Positions 41,361-50,843 are shown, numbered from the stretch's first letter. The stretch is 64,000 bases of DNA from Henriciella sp045287255 (GCF_045287255.1 NZ_CP137142.1:2480001-2544000); one strand, 5' to 3'. Notes: generated by a model from the letters alone, not told the origin. Numbers and translations: made by a program.

Positions 41361-42824
41361 CTAGAAATTGAAGTACAGAAAGGGCGATTGCGCGACGCTG
41401 AGCGAGGCAAGGTATGCCCCCGCACTCGCCGTGCCCGTCAGGCCGCCATAAACCAGTGCTCTGGTCCACAGCGCCGACCATGACGTGCGATTGAACGCTT
41501 CTGAGAGCTGTTTTGTGTTTGGCGCGAGGAACGCAATCGCAGCCGCCGCGAGCAGAAGGGTTGAGGTCTGCATGTCTGTGACAATGCTCAGACCAGGCAG
41601 CCCCCATAGCATCGCACCCAACATGCTGAACGCGCCATCGGTCGTCGTCGCCCGGAAGAACACCCAGGCCACGACCGTTCCCAGAAATGTAAAGCCCCAG
41701 CCCGCAAACCGGAACGCCGCAAACCGTTCGGTCATCTCCAGGATACCAACGCGCGCCGCGCCAGCGCGGAAGAGCTGATTGATGATCAGATACAGGCCGT
41801 GTAGCGCCCCCCAGATCACAAAATTCCAGTGCGCCCCATGCCATAGACCACCGAGCAGCATCGTGGTGAAATTATTGGCATACTGGCGCACCTTACCTTT
41901 GCGATTGCCGCCTAAAGGAATGTAGAGATAGTCGCGCAACCAGCGGCTGAGCGTCATATGCCAGCGCCGCCAGAACTCCGAAATATTCTCGGCCTTATAC
42001 GGCGAGTTGAAATTCCAAGGCAGGCGAATACCGAACAATAAGCCCAAACCAATCGCCATGTCGGAATAGCCGGAAAAGTCGAAATAGATCTGAAATGTAT
42101 AGGCGAGCGTCCCGGTCCAGGCTGTCGCCATATCCACGGCTTGGCCAGCATCAACCGTGTTGAAAACCAGATCAGCATACGGGGCGAGCGAGTCGGCAAT
42201 GACCAGTTTCTTGAACAGGCCCAACGCGAACAGCATCAAGCCTTCACAGAACATCTTGCAGCGCGCCTGAAACACGGGCGAAGTCCGAAATTGCGGCATC
42301 ATCTCCGAGTGATGCACGATCGGTCCGGCAATCAGTTGCGGAAAGAACGTGACGAACAGACCGTACTCCACAGGCGTATGCGCCTTGGCCTCAATCTTTC
42401 CGGTATAGGCATCGCACAGATATGAAATTTGCTGAAACGTGAAGAACGAAATCGCCAGCGGCAACAGCAAGCCCGGGTCCGGCAGACCCACCGCAAACAG
42501 TGCGTTCAGATTGAAGGCAAAGAAGCCCAGATACTTATAGACCCCGAGCAGGCCCAGATTGAGGACAATGCCCAGGATCAATAAATGCTTCTGTCGCCGC
42601 CCGCCCGGCGCTTTCAGGATTTCCCGGGCAATCGCGTAATTGACCACGATCGACCCCAGCAAGAGCGCCAGATATTCAACCTTGAACCAGCTATAGAAAA
42701 CCAGGCTCGCCCCGATCAGGAAGACATGGCGACTGATCCGCGTGCCCGCGAACAGCAGAACTGCAAACCCGGCAATGACAACTGGCAGGAACTTGAACAG
42801 GAAGATCGGATCGGTAAACAGCAT
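41361..42824 (-). CDS. algI: MBOAT O-acyltransferase (AlgI-like)
   Basis: A 487-residue polytopic membrane protein of the AlgI type. Conserved blocks are IYFDFSGYSDMAIGLGLLFG, EFWRRWHMTLSRWLRDYLYI, GGNRKG and the catalytic histidine in LLGGLWHGAHWNFVIWG (about residue 325). AlgI-type MBOATs pass acetyl groups across the inner membrane to a periplasmic transferase, here probably the SGNH protein encoded next. Alginate genes proper are absent, so the acetylated polymer is not necessarily alginate. It follows the TolC-like gene by 10 bp and is part of the four-gene run from 45571 to 39349. Confidence 0.9.
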   Translation of the reverse strand: MLFTDPIFLFKFLPVVIAGFAVLLFAGTRISRHVFLIGASLVFYSWFKVEYLALLLGSIVVNYAIAREILKAPGGRRQKHLLILGIVLNLGLLGVYKYLGFFAFNLNALFAVGLPDPGLLLPLAISFFTFQQISYLCDAYTGKIEAKAHTPVEYGLFVTFFPQLIAGPIVHHSEMMPQFRTSPVFQARCKMFCEGLMLFALGLFKKLVIADSLAPYADLVFNTVDAGQAVDMATAWTGTLAYTFQIYFDFSGYSDMAIGLGLLFGIRLPWNFNSPYKAENISEFWRRWHMTLSRWLRDYLYIPLGGNRKGKVRQYANNFTTMLLGGLWHGAHWNFVIWGALHGLYLIINQLFRAGAARVGILEMTERFAAFRFAGWGFTFLGTVVAWVFFRATTTDGAFSMLGAMLWGLPGLSIVTDMQTSTLLLAAAAIAFLAPNTKQLSEAFNRTSWSALWTRALVYGGLTGTASAGAYLASLSVAQSPFLYFNF

Positions 42825-42834
42825 AGCGGCCCCC

Positions 42835-44370
42835 TCAGCTCTCGGTTTCAGACTGTAACGGGATCAAGATCTGGTCGGCTCGCAAGGCAGTACGCACCGC
42901 CTCATAGCCCGCCGCGACAGGCAGCGCCGCGCAATCTGGTCCCAGACCCAATGCATTTAACACCCGTATGCGGGCCGCCTGATGCCCGGCCGTATCGACA
43001 TCCCAGCGAATGATGGCCAGCTCACGGAGCAATTCCTCTTTCACCACCGCGGCCTCTGTCGCCTCGCCACTGGCATACTGAGCCATGGTGCGATCCGTAA
43101 TTTCCGCCTGGACCGTATTGGCGCGCCAGGCATAATCGATGGTCTTGTTCCGCGCCTGATACTCGCTAACCGCCATCGCCACCTGAGACGCCACCGCGTT
43201 TGCCACCAATTGTGTTTCAAGCGCCAACAGTTCTGCCCGGTTAGTCTGCTGACGGCGGCGATCAGTGGTTCTGGCTAACTCGAACAGATCCCAACTGAGG
43301 CTCGCCCCGATATGGGTAAAACTATTGTTCAGCAGGAAACTGTTTGAGTCCGTCTCTCCACCAAACAGCACAGACAGCCCCGGAAACAGCCGGACCATAT
43401 CCTGTTTGTTGGAGATCTGGTTGACCTCATCAAGCAACAGGCGCTGGCGCAGCTCAGGCCGGTTTGCAAAGCTGAGTTTGACCAGCTCAACACTGTCTGA
43501 AGGCAGCGCCTGTAGATTATCTGCTGTCTGCTCCAGATTGAGCGCAAACTCTGTCCCCGGCGGTAGGTTGATCAAGCCCGCAAGCTCAGCCTTGGACGAC
43601 GAGAGCGAGACATAGATCGAGTCATACCACCGAAACAGGTCAATCAGCTCGCGCTGCAGGAACAGTTCCGCTGTAAGGGTCTCAGGCGCAGCCTCTGCGC
43701 GTGCTTTAGAGGCTGCCAGCCCGATCTCCAGCCGCCAGCGCAGCCAGTCATTCTTGGCCGCTGCCCGTTCAAACGCAACAGCCCGCCAGTAGGTTGAAAC
43801 AACCCTGTCAGCCAGTGATGCGCAGGACACCTGCGCGGCTTCATAGTCATTACCTGCCCAGCGCTTTTGCTTTTCGTTTTCAAGATAGGACAGGCCAAAA
43901 TCAATCAGGTTCCATGCCGCCAGCGCGGTGCCGAACGTCCGTGACTGGTCCGTTGCGGTAAAGAAATCGGTTGGCAATTCCCCGCTGGCATCATCCACGC
44001 GTTTGCCGACCGAGGCCTGAATATTTGAACGCCGTGTATAACCAGCCGCCAGCATGACCCGGGGCAGATAATCGGCCTCTGACAGCCCGACCTCGCCTAG
44101 AGACTGAACCGCCCGGAGCCGTTGCACCTGATAGTCCAGATTGAATACAAAACCGCGCGCCAGGGCATCCTCAAGCGACAATGTCTGACCAACTGGAGGC
44201 TGGGTCAGGGCAAGAGCCTGCAGCTCATCCGCTGTATGGTTTGCTGCCACATCAGAGACATCAAGGGACGAACACGCTGCCAAGCTTAAAGCCGTCCCCG
44301 CAAGAGCCGCCACCATTGAGCGCTTGCTGTATCCGCGACGCAAAATCGATTGTTTACCTGAAGCCATCAT
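42835..44370 (-). CDS. TolC-like outer-membrane lipoprotein
   Basis: A 511-residue protein with a lipoprotein-type signal (lipobox LAAC near residue 33) and two outer-membrane-efflux repeats: LSLEDALARGFVFNLDYQVQRLRAVQS and the second with QLVANAVASQVAMAVSEYQARNKTIDYAW. Long helices between them fit the periplasmic alpha-barrel of TolC. In this setting it may be the exit channel of the polysaccharide, or an efflux channel recruited by a pump elsewhere. It lies 7 bp downstream of the AGE-family gene and 10 bp before algI. Confidence 0.8.
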   Translation of the reverse strand: MMASGKQSILRRGYSKRSMVAALAGTALSLAACSSLDVSDVAANHTADELQALALTQPPVGQTLSLEDALARGFVFNLDYQVQRLRAVQSLGEVGLSEADYLPRVMLAAGYTRRSNIQASVGKRVDDASGELPTDFFTATDQSRTFGTALAAWNLIDFGLSYLENEKQKRWAGNDYEAAQVSCASLADRVVSTYWRAVAFERAAAKNDWLRWRLEIGLAASKARAEAAPETLTAELFLQRELIDLFRWYDSIYVSLSSSKAELAGLINLPPGTEFALNLEQTADNLQALPSDSVELVKLSFANRPELRQRLLLDEVNQISNKQDMVRLFPGLSVLFGGETDSNSFLLNNSFTHIGASLSWDLFELARTTDRRRQQTNRAELLALETQLVANAVASQVAMAVSEYQARNKTIDYAWRANTVQAEITDRTMAQYASGEATEAAVVKEELLRELAIIRWDVDTAGHQAARIRVLNALGLGPDCAALPVAAGYEAVRTALRADQILIPLQSETES

Positions 44371-44377
44371 CGCCCCC

Positions 44378-45571
44378 TCACGCCGCCGACTGGTCAGGCC
44401 AGTCCTGCTGCCGCAAAGCCGCAGTCAGGTCAGAAAGCTCATGACACGCCAGATAGACATGATACCCAGTCGCAGCCGTCATGGTGGAGGTAAGCGCCTG
44501 TCCGTTCTGGCCCCGCTCATCGACCCAGCCACCGATCAGGTCAGCACACAGATGTTCCTCAAACAGGCGCTCAACCCCGAACAGGATTCGCTTCGCGATT
44601 TGCTGGGACGGCGCGTGTCGGTAGGCCGCAATATGCGCCTTGATCAACTCCGTAATGATCCAGGTGCGCTGCCTTGGATCAATCGGCTCCCCTGAAGGAA
44701 CTTGCGCGACGGGGAGGAAATCTGTCTCATCGGTCATCGCCATCGCGCCGGCATACATGCGGCGGAACAAGGCTCCGGGCGCGCGATAACTGAGCCGCGA
44801 TAACCGCTCTAATAACCATGTCCACTCATACATATGCCCAACCTCAAGCCGAGGAGGGATACCCGGTGGGCTCAGTTCCCATAGGCGGTTCTCGCGGCGA
44901 TCAAAGAAGTGGCGCTCAACATACCCCGCCACCCGCACGGCACGCTCCAGGCTGGCGACATCCCCAGTGGCTTCATACCAGGCCAGCGAGGCTTCACACA
45001 GATGCATCTGCGGGTTCTGCTCTCGCACCCCTGGTGCAGGCAGGCGCTCCTTATAGCCAAGGGTCGGGTCTGGTCTGGATAAGGCCTGATCCAAACGGGC
45101 ACTCAAGCTGCGCCCCGCATTCAGCGCCGCTTTCAACTTGAAGACCCGATAGACTGTCGCAAAGGCCAGCAGGGCAAAGGCGTTGTCATAGAGTTCCGGC
45201 GTCTGATCGCTCAGGCCAATTCCCGGATAGATCTCGCGGCCATACAACCCATCTGCGCGCTGGCACTGGCTGGTTAGCACGCCAACGCCAAAACTTGCCG
45301 CTTTTGCGCAAGCCTTACGGTCCGCACCCAGTTCAGCAGCCACAGCAAAACTGAAAGTTTGCCGGGCCTGTAGGCGCACCCGACTGGTTTTGACCGGATC
45401 AACCTCGCCGTCCAACGTCAGGCGCTCAGCAAAAGCACCGCGAGGATCGAAGCCATGCTGCAACCAGAACGGAACGGAGCAGTCCGTCACCCAATCGGTA
45501 AAAACCCTTGAAACCATCATAAGTTGTATTTGTTCTGACTTTTCCGGGTATTCAAAAGCATTCAAGGGCAT
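44378..45571 (-). CDS. N-acylglucosamine 2-epimerase (AGE) family protein
   Basis: A 397-residue (alpha/alpha)6-barrel protein of the AGE/cellobiose 2-epimerase/mannose isomerase group. Typical segments are FALLAFATVYRVFKL, LEVGHMYEWTWLLERLSRL (histidine and glutamate of the active centre) and QRTWIITELIKAHIAAY with the C-terminal catalytic histidine region ATGYHVYLACHEL. Such enzymes interconvert sugars at C2, so a role in supplying or processing a sugar for the polysaccharide is possible. It opens the run AGE-TolC-AlgI-SGNH, 49 bp after the sigma-54 activator gene. Confidence 0.75.
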   Translation of the reverse strand: MPLNAFEYPEKSEQIQLMMVSRVFTDWVTDCSVPFWLQHGFDPRGAFAERLTLDGEVDPVKTSRVRLQARQTFSFAVAAELGADRKACAKAASFGVGVLTSQCQRADGLYGREIYPGIGLSDQTPELYDNAFALLAFATVYRVFKLKAALNAGRSLSARLDQALSRPDPTLGYKERLPAPGVREQNPQMHLCEASLAWYEATGDVASLERAVRVAGYVERHFFDRRENRLWELSPPGIPPRLEVGHMYEWTWLLERLSRLSYRAPGALFRRMYAGAMAMTDETDFLPVAQVPSGEPIDPRQRTWIITELIKAHIAAYRHAPSQQIAKRILFGVERLFEEHLCADLIGGWVDERGQNGQALTSTMTAATGYHVYLACHELSDLTAALRQQDWPDQSAA

Positions 45572-45620
45572 GATTTCATCTCGCGAAGGGTGGCAGGACG
45601 CTCAGAGGGAAGCCGGTAGG

Positions 45621-47069
45621 CTAGCCAAATCCGACTCGGTCTATGGCGTGGTCCTCAGGGATGGTCCGCGCGCTCCAGGATTGGCGTTTTCGGTACAAGG
45701 TGGATGGACTCAGGCGTAAAGCTGCCGCTGCTTTGGGCACACTGCCCCCGCTCAGCTCGATCACGCTTTCAACGATCTCACGTTCAATCTCGGCCAGAGG
45801 ACGCAGGACATCAATCAAGCGCCGGGATGACGAGACGACATTTTGTGGCACTGATGAACTTGTGGCATTCAACGGGTGGGTGGCACGGCCAGTATCCTCC
45901 AGTCCCATCAGGTCAGAAGCATCCAGCCGCCCACCCCCGCTCATCACCACACCACGGCGGATCACATTTTGCAGCTCCCGGACATTGCCCGGCCAGCTAT
46001 GTTCGACCAGCGCCATCATAGCCGACTGGGTCAAGCCACCGCCTTCTCCGCCCTCAAGTTCGACATAGTGATCATAAAAATGTCGAGCCAATTCGATCAG
46101 GTCATTGCCGCGCTCACGCAGGGCCGGCATGGCAATCGTCAGGACATTCAGACGATAATAAAGGTCTTCCCGAAACACCCCCTGCTCGACCAGTTTGGGC
46201 AAGTCCCGATTGGTCGCACAGACCACCCGAACATCGACAGTCTGGGCTCTATCAGAGCCAACTTTCTTGATCTCTCCGGTCTGCAGAAAGCGTAACAACT
46301 TGGCTTGCAGGGTAATATCCATCTCGCCGATCTCATCGAGGAACAGCATCCCGCCATGCGCGGCTAGCGCGGCACCGACCCGGTCCGTCGTGGCGCCGGT
46401 GAACGCCCCTTTGACATGCCCGAACAGTTCGGACTCCATAAGCTCTCCAGGGAGGGCAGCACAATTGATCGCCACGAACGGGCCGTTTGCCCGTGTGCCC
46501 TTTTGATGCAATAGCGTGGCGCTGACATCCTTGCCTGTCCCGGACTCCCCGGTGATCAGGACCGGCGCGGTGGAATTGGCAAAGTTGGATATGGTGACCT
46601 GCACGCGCTGCATGGCGGGCGAGAACCCGACCAGATTCGGTCCATCACCAGATTTCGGGGTGGGCTTGATGATATCAACCCGAAGCGTTGGCTTTTCTGT
46701 ATCCGATACCGTTTCCAAGGCCTGTTCCAGGGTCTGCATAGATAGAGGCTTGGTCAGGAAGTCCGCGCATCCGGCTTTGATTGCGGAAACCGCTGCTGAC
46801 ACAGTCGCACGATCAGACACCGCTATGATTTGCAACTCTGGGGCGGCCTGTGTGAAAGCCCGCAATGTACGTTCACCCTGTGGCCCAAGCAGCGTCATGT
46901 CGACAATCAACACATCATAGCGTCCTTGCCTGACACGGCCTTCCAACTCGGACCCCTCCCGTATAGTCTCAAGCCTATGCCCCAGAGACCCCAACAGTTT
47001 CTCATACATACGCAGGATGGACGGCTGACTGTCAGCGGCCAAAATGGATAGTCGGCTTTTGTCTGTCAC
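45621..47069 (-). CDS. Sigma-54-dependent response regulator (NtrC family)
   Basis: A 482-residue activator with a receiver domain (phospho-acceptor aspartate in DVLIVDMTLLG, about residue 55; conserved lysine in LTKPL), an AAA+ domain (Walker A GESGTGKD near 176; sigma-54-contacting GAFTGA near 222) and a Fis-type helix-turn-helix (about 435-475). The GTG at 47069 is chosen because GGGGA lies 6 bases upstream. No cognate histidine kinase is in the window. Two outward-facing sigma-54 promoter matches 3.6 kb away in the same locus are its likely targets. Two inverted repeats precede the gene. Confidence 0.9.
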   Translation of the reverse strand: MTDKSRLSILAADSQPSILRMYEKLLGSLGHRLETIREGSELEGRVRQGRYDVLIVDMTLLGPQGERTLRAFTQAAPELQIIAVSDRATVSAAVSAIKAGCADFLTKPLSMQTLEQALETVSDTEKPTLRVDIIKPTPKSGDGPNLVGFSPAMQRVQVTISNFANSTAPVLITGESGTGKDVSATLLHQKGTRANGPFVAINCAALPGELMESELFGHVKGAFTGATTDRVGAALAAHGGMLFLDEIGEMDITLQAKLLRFLQTGEIKKVGSDRAQTVDVRVVCATNRDLPKLVEQGVFREDLYYRLNVLTIAMPALRERGNDLIELARHFYDHYVELEGGEGGGLTQSAMMALVEHSWPGNVRELQNVIRRGVVMSGGGRLDASDLMGLEDTGRATHPLNATSSSVPQNVVSSSRRLIDVLRPLAEIEREIVESVIELSGGSVPKAAAALRLSPSTLYRKRQSWSARTIPEDHAIDRVGFG

Positions 47070-47132
47070 ACTGTGTCCCCACACTTCGATCGAGGTCGCA
47101 AGAACACCCGATCAGCCTGTTCCAATTGTCTC

Positions 47133-47190
47133 GGAAGATTTCAGTCTTCCTCAGCGCGCCCGCATAAAACAATCTAAAGTTGTTTTATGC
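47133..47190. promoter_or_regulatory. Two adjacent inverted repeats upstream of the sigma-54 activator gene
   Basis: GCATAAAACAA, 7 bases, TTGTTTTATGC (47162-47190) is a perfect 11-bp inverted repeat. GGAAGA, 6 bases, TCTTCC (47133-47150) is a second, smaller one. They lie 64 to 121 bp upstream of the regulator start and lack a T tract, so operators are more likely than terminators, although the first could also end the GT4 transcript. Confidence 0.45.
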
Positions 47191-47254
47191 TTATATTCCC
47201 CACAAAGATGTACAATTCGTTAGCGTAAACACAGCCTCGATTAACCCTTTGGGG

Positions 47255-48466
47255 CTAAACAGATTGCATAGAGAGAGGACGGATCTGGCGAGAACCCGAC
47301 CGTTTCTGTTGCAACATACCGGCGTGAAATGCGGCCACCGTGGCCATGGGCAGTGCCTCTGAAACCGCAAGGTTCAGGCGGACAATCTCATCCGCGCAGA
47401 CCGTATCGAACAAAGCCGCTTCAATCGCCTTGGAAAGGCTCGCCTCGTCAAAAGGCTTATAGTGAAAGCCGCTCAGCCCCTCACGCTCAGTCACATCAAT
47501 AAAATCCCCAATCAGCGGGTAGGCCGCTGGCACACCAAACCCTGCGGCCTGATGCAGAACACCGGATGATCCGGTGGTGCTGTCATAGTCGAAGACCGCG
47601 AGACGACTGGCGGCAAAGAAAGGGGCAACTTGTGCTTCCTCAATATAGCCAAGGAACTCGATATCCTGATCTTGTGCATGCATATCTTGCAAGGCGGAGA
47701 GATAGCCTTGCGCTGCGGGGTGATCCGTCCCGCCAATCCGCAGGACCATGCCCCGATCCGGATACCGATCCCGAACCACTGTAAAGGCTGCAATCAGGCG
47801 CTCCAGACGTTTATAGGTGCCAAATTTGCCCATCGTGGAAACAATCAGGTCACGGCGTTCCATCGGCATGACCTCAACCTCGGGACCCGGAAAGGTGCCA
47901 TGCGGCACCATGTAGACATTCCGCGCCCGGTAGCGGCTTTCCAGCAGCTCTGCAAAACTCTCCAGCGTAACCGTGACATAATGCGCCTTCAGCAAAAGAT
48001 GTGTCACCAGCTTGCCGGCCATACGAATGAGACCCGCACGCCAGGCATTGTTACCAATAGCGGTTTTCTCCACCTCGATCGCATCAATCAGATTATGCGC
48101 GATCACACCGCTTCGAACACCGCGCAGGCGCGACAGTAAAGGGCTTAGCAGACCCAGAGCTGCCGGGATTTCCCGATCACCAAACGAGGCCGTCTGCAGG
48201 TTGAACACAACCCCATCAACCTTTGCCTGCCTGATCGCCCCGGCCAGACGCAGCGGTGTGGACCAGTCATTGAACCGCCAGACTCGCCGGACCTCAATCT
48301 TGTCATCAAGGTTCAGCGCCTCACCCACCCCATCCATCTGATCAGCCAGGATGATCAGCTTCTCAACATCCGCGCGTTCAGCAAACGCGTTGGCCAGGTG
48401 GAAACCATATTCATTCAGCGACCCCGTACTTGGGGGAAAAGCCGTAACGAGAGCGATACGGGTCAT
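47255..48466 (-). CDS. Glycosyltransferase family 4-like protein
   Basis: A 403-residue GT-B glycosyltransferase. The N-terminal domain begins IALVTAFPPSTGSLNEYGFHLA. The C-terminal nucleotide-sugar domain has VSTMGKFGTYKRLERLIAAF (about residues 205-225) and the acidic loop DSTTGSSGVLHQAAGFGVP, which takes the place of the EX7E motif. It should add a sugar to a growing lipid-linked glycan on the cytoplasmic side. The start overlaps the stop of the GH5-like gene by 4 bases. It is the last gene of the minus-strand operon that begins at 50621. Confidence 0.85.
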   Translation of the reverse strand: MTRIALVTAFPPSTGSLNEYGFHLANAFAERADVEKLIILADQMDGVGEALNLDDKIEVRRVWRFNDWSTPLRLAGAIRQAKVDGVVFNLQTASFGDREIPAALGLLSPLLSRLRGVRSGVIAHNLIDAIEVEKTAIGNNAWRAGLIRMAGKLVTHLLLKAHYVTVTLESFAELLESRYRARNVYMVPHGTFPGPEVEVMPMERRDLIVSTMGKFGTYKRLERLIAAFTVVRDRYPDRGMVLRIGGTDHPAAQGYLSALQDMHAQDQDIEFLGYIEEAQVAPFFAASRLAVFDYDSTTGSSGVLHQAAGFGVPAAYPLIGDFIDVTEREGLSGFHYKPFDEASLSKAIEAALFDTVCADEIVRLNLAVSEALPMATVAAFHAGMLQQKRSGSRQIRPLSMQSV

Positions 48467-49959
48467 GCAGCATCTCCAATGCAGGTTTGATCGGTGGGAG
48501 TTTTGAGGAAGTCACAAAGAAAACGGGAGAACTTTTCCCGTGATAGCTCTGACAGGCCATAATGAGCCTGCATGGCTTTGCGCCAGGGCCGCCAGCCGGC
48601 CACTTCATCGGGAATTTCGTCAAAGTCATTGAGCGTCCAGACCAGAACGCCATCCAGACCGCCCACCTGCCGGAGCTGTGTGGAAAGCTTTTCGGCCTGT
48701 GTCATACGCCCCGGCAAGGTTGGCCAGCGCGAGTGGCCAATCTCCGTCAGCATAACGGGTTTGGGTCCGGCAATGTTTCGGACAAAGGCAAGCCGCTCAG
48801 ATAAACTGGATGGTGCCTCAAAATCATGAAAGCTGACAATATCCACCTGGTCGACCAAAGCCGACGCGGCGCGGGCATTTGACCAGCCAATGGTGAAAGA
48901 CAGGTCCGGATAGGTTGCCTGAGCCATACCCAGCAGGGTCGACAACCAAAGATCAACCCGCGCAGCCCCCCAATAATGATAATCGAGATCCGGCTCATTC
49001 TTCAGATCAATCAACACTACCGCTGGATGCCTGTCCGCAATCTCAAGAATACGCTGCAGATGTGACCAACCTTGCGTGAGGTCTGCCAGCTCATAGCTCA
49101 CGCCCATATCAAAACAGGTCAGGATAACCTTCAGATCATGCGTCTGCGCGAGATCGAGTAAGCGTTCAAGACGCTGCAAGGATTGCTCACGGCGCGCCGG
49201 AGCCTCGAAAGCCCGACGATTAAGGAAGACCCGAACACTATTCGCGCCCATGGCCCGGATATGTTGAAAATCCGCATTGATCTCGGCCACAGGAAAGCTC
49301 GCCCAGAAGTCGGTCCATGGCGCAGACGCCGGATAGTAATTGATCCCGCCAAGGCGTTCTGGCTCACGCGTTTTGCGTGCACTGGCCAAGACAAACTCAG
49401 CTGGGGCCTCTATCCGTTCAACATGGCGCACGACCAGACCGATCCGCGTGTCAGCAACCCGAACCGTCTCTGTCATGGTTTTGATATGGCTGTTGAGAAA
49501 CTGCGCGTAATCAGCACTATAGCGGACATCAAGGTAATCGGTCTCGATCTCGAAGACCGCAAGGCTATGATTACGCAGGACCAGTTTGGGCCTGACCCGA
49601 CTCTGCAACCGGATTGCCTGACCGGGGGCTGATCCGCGCGTCAAAAGACTTAACGAAGCCCGCGCCTGAAACTCGACCCGGCGTGGATCAGTATAGGCCA
49701 ACTGTCCTGACAAGGCCCGTTTCAGAAACTCTGAATAGGCAAACACCTCATCAGGTAATAAGGGGCGGCCCGTCTCATCCACAGTTGATTGCCATTGCAG
49801 TCGATAGTCCGCGGCAAACTGAGTACTCGGTGACCCGGACGGCTCCAGCAAAGGCTTTGATGGTGCCTGCAAAGCCATCCATACGAGCAGTAGGATCACG
49901 CCAGCCAGCACACTCCCTAAGGCAAGAGCCCTGGGCAAACGTCGGATGACGTCGATCAT
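48463..49959 (-). CDS. GH5-like glycoside hydrolase with N-terminal beta domain, membrane-anchored
   Basis: A 498-residue protein with an N-terminal transmembrane anchor (about 12-32), a beta-rich region (about 45-190) and a TIM-barrel glycosidase domain (about 195-480): GINYYPASAPWTDFW, ANSVRVFLNR, the acid/base glutamate in DLKNEPDLD (about 322) and a nucleophile in MLTEIGHSRW (about 405). It resembles periplasmic hydrolases embedded in polysaccharide operons (compare PslG), which trim or release the polymer. The ATG at 49959 overlaps the previous stop in ATGA and is preferred over an in-frame GTG four codons upstream. Confidence 0.75.
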   Translation of the reverse strand: MIDVIRRLPRALALGSVLAGVILLLVWMALQAPSKPLLEPSGSPSTQFAADYRLQWQSTVDETGRPLLPDEVFAYSEFLKRALSGQLAYTDPRRVEFQARASLSLLTRGSAPGQAIRLQSRVRPKLVLRNHSLAVFEIETDYLDVRYSADYAQFLNSHIKTMTETVRVADTRIGLVVRHVERIEAPAEFVLASARKTREPERLGGINYYPASAPWTDFWASFPVAEINADFQHIRAMGANSVRVFLNRRAFEAPARREQSLQRLERLLDLAQTHDLKVILTCFDMGVSYELADLTQGWSHLQRILEIADRHPAVVLIDLKNEPDLDYHYWGAARVDLWLSTLLGMAQATYPDLSFTIGWSNARAASALVDQVDIVSFHDFEAPSSLSERLAFVRNIAGPKPVMLTEIGHSRWPTLPGRMTQAEKLSTQLRQVGGLDGVLVWTLNDFDEIPDEVAGWRPWRKAMQAHYGLSELSREKFSRFLCDFLKTPTDQTCIGDAA

Positions 49960-50621
49960 GGGGCCACCCACAGATCGGCGCGCTGTCCGGCCAATGTCAG
50001 GCGTACCCGTGCCTCAAGGTCGGGCTGGCGCCATGGCGCGAGGATACTACCCCGCACGGTATAGACGGCTTGTTGTGAGATCAGGCTGCCCCGGACATGC
50101 GTGGTTAAAATGCCCTGCACCCCATCAGGCAAGCGATTTCCATATTGGTCCTGCAGGCCTGTCGCTTCAATCTGGCATAAACGGTCCGGCCGGCAGCCAT
50201 TGACCATCAGTGAGAATGGAACCGGTCCATCCGGGACAATCTCCAGCCACTGGATAGCCGCTTTCGCCCGGCCGGCTTCGGCCCAAACCTCAAGCGCGCC
50301 AGCCTGCTCGGTCAACGGCATACGGGCCCGCGCCAGCCCCGCATCTGTAAACGCAATCCGGCGCGAGACAGACTCGCCCTTGCGCATAAAGAAATGGACC
50401 AGCGTATCATCGGGTGGGCTTGTCCCGGCTTCGGTCAGCAGTTCAGCCGCCAAAAGAACTGAACCCTCACCAGCAACGATGGTCTTCTGATCCAGATAGA
50501 CAAAAATCTCGGCAGGGCGACAGACCTCCCGCGCGACGCCCGGTTCACTCAAACAGGCGGCATGCACCAGGGGGACACCCCCGCCTATAATCATCCCTAT
50601 CAAGCTGAATACTCTAAACAT
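49956..50621 (-). CDS. Secreted Ig-like protein of the polysaccharide locus, function unknown
   Basis: A 221-residue exported protein (signal peptide about 1-21, ending VHAA). The mature part looks like two beta-sandwich units with bacterial Ig-like character: EGSVLLAAELLTEAGTSPPDDTLVHFF and QDQYGNRLPDGVQGI. Cysteine pairs occur near the start and at GCRPDRLCQIEA. No enzyme motif is seen. The ATG at 50621 is set by the signal peptide and by the sigma-54 promoter match whose start point would fall about 27 bases upstream; the longer open frame would begin beyond that promoter. It leads the operon with the GH5-like and GT4 genes. Confidence 0.65.
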   Translation of the reverse strand: MFRVFSLIGMIIGGGVPLVHAACLSEPGVAREVCRPAEIFVYLDQKTIVAGEGSVLLAAELLTEAGTSPPDDTLVHFFMRKGESVSRRIAFTDAGLARARMPLTEQAGALEVWAEAGRAKAAIQWLEIVPDGPVPFSLMVNGCRPDRLCQIEATGLQDQYGNRLPDGVQGILTTHVRGSLISQQAVYTVRGSILAPWRQPDLEARVRLTLAGQRADLWVAP

Positions 50622-50659
50622 CCTGTCGGTCCCATGCGGTGTCGCACGAGCATCAGGAC

Positions 50660-50675
50660 AGCAAATGGCATTCCA
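50660..50675 (-). promoter_or_regulatory. Sigma-54 promoter candidate, leftward
   Basis: TGGAATGCCATTTGCT (minus strand) matches TGGCACG-N4-TTGCW at all but two informative positions, with exact GG-N10-GC spacing. The predicted start near 50649 leaves a leader of about 27 bases before the ATG at 50621. Confidence 0.65.
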
Positions 50676-50793
50676 CCCGTTTCTCAATGAATTCAGGGCA
50701 ATAGAGGTTTCATTTCGCAATAATGATTGCAGATTGCAAAGCCTGACCGTCGCATTTTGCAGAGGTTTGATCTCTAATCCCAACAAAACCTAC

Positions 50794-50809
50794 TGGTCTG
50801 AAGATTGCG
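50794..50809 (+). promoter_or_regulatory. Sigma-54 promoter candidate, rightward
   Basis: TGGTCTGAAGATTGCG keeps TGG, G and TTGC of the -24/-12 consensus with exact GG-N10-GC spacing. The predicted start near 50820 leaves a leader of about 24 bases before the ATG at 50844. Between it and the leftward promoter lies GCAAT-N4-ATTGC (50717-50730), a possible activator site. Confidence 0.62.
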
Positions 50810-50843
50810 ACACCTCACCCATCAGAATGGATGGGAGAAAGCG

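Noticed and set aside
41350..41844. N-terminal extension of the SGNH gene to an 831-residue frame.
   Set aside because: The extension lies wholly inside algI in another frame; the ATG at 41349 is followed by a membrane anchor and preceded by a purine-rich ribosome site.
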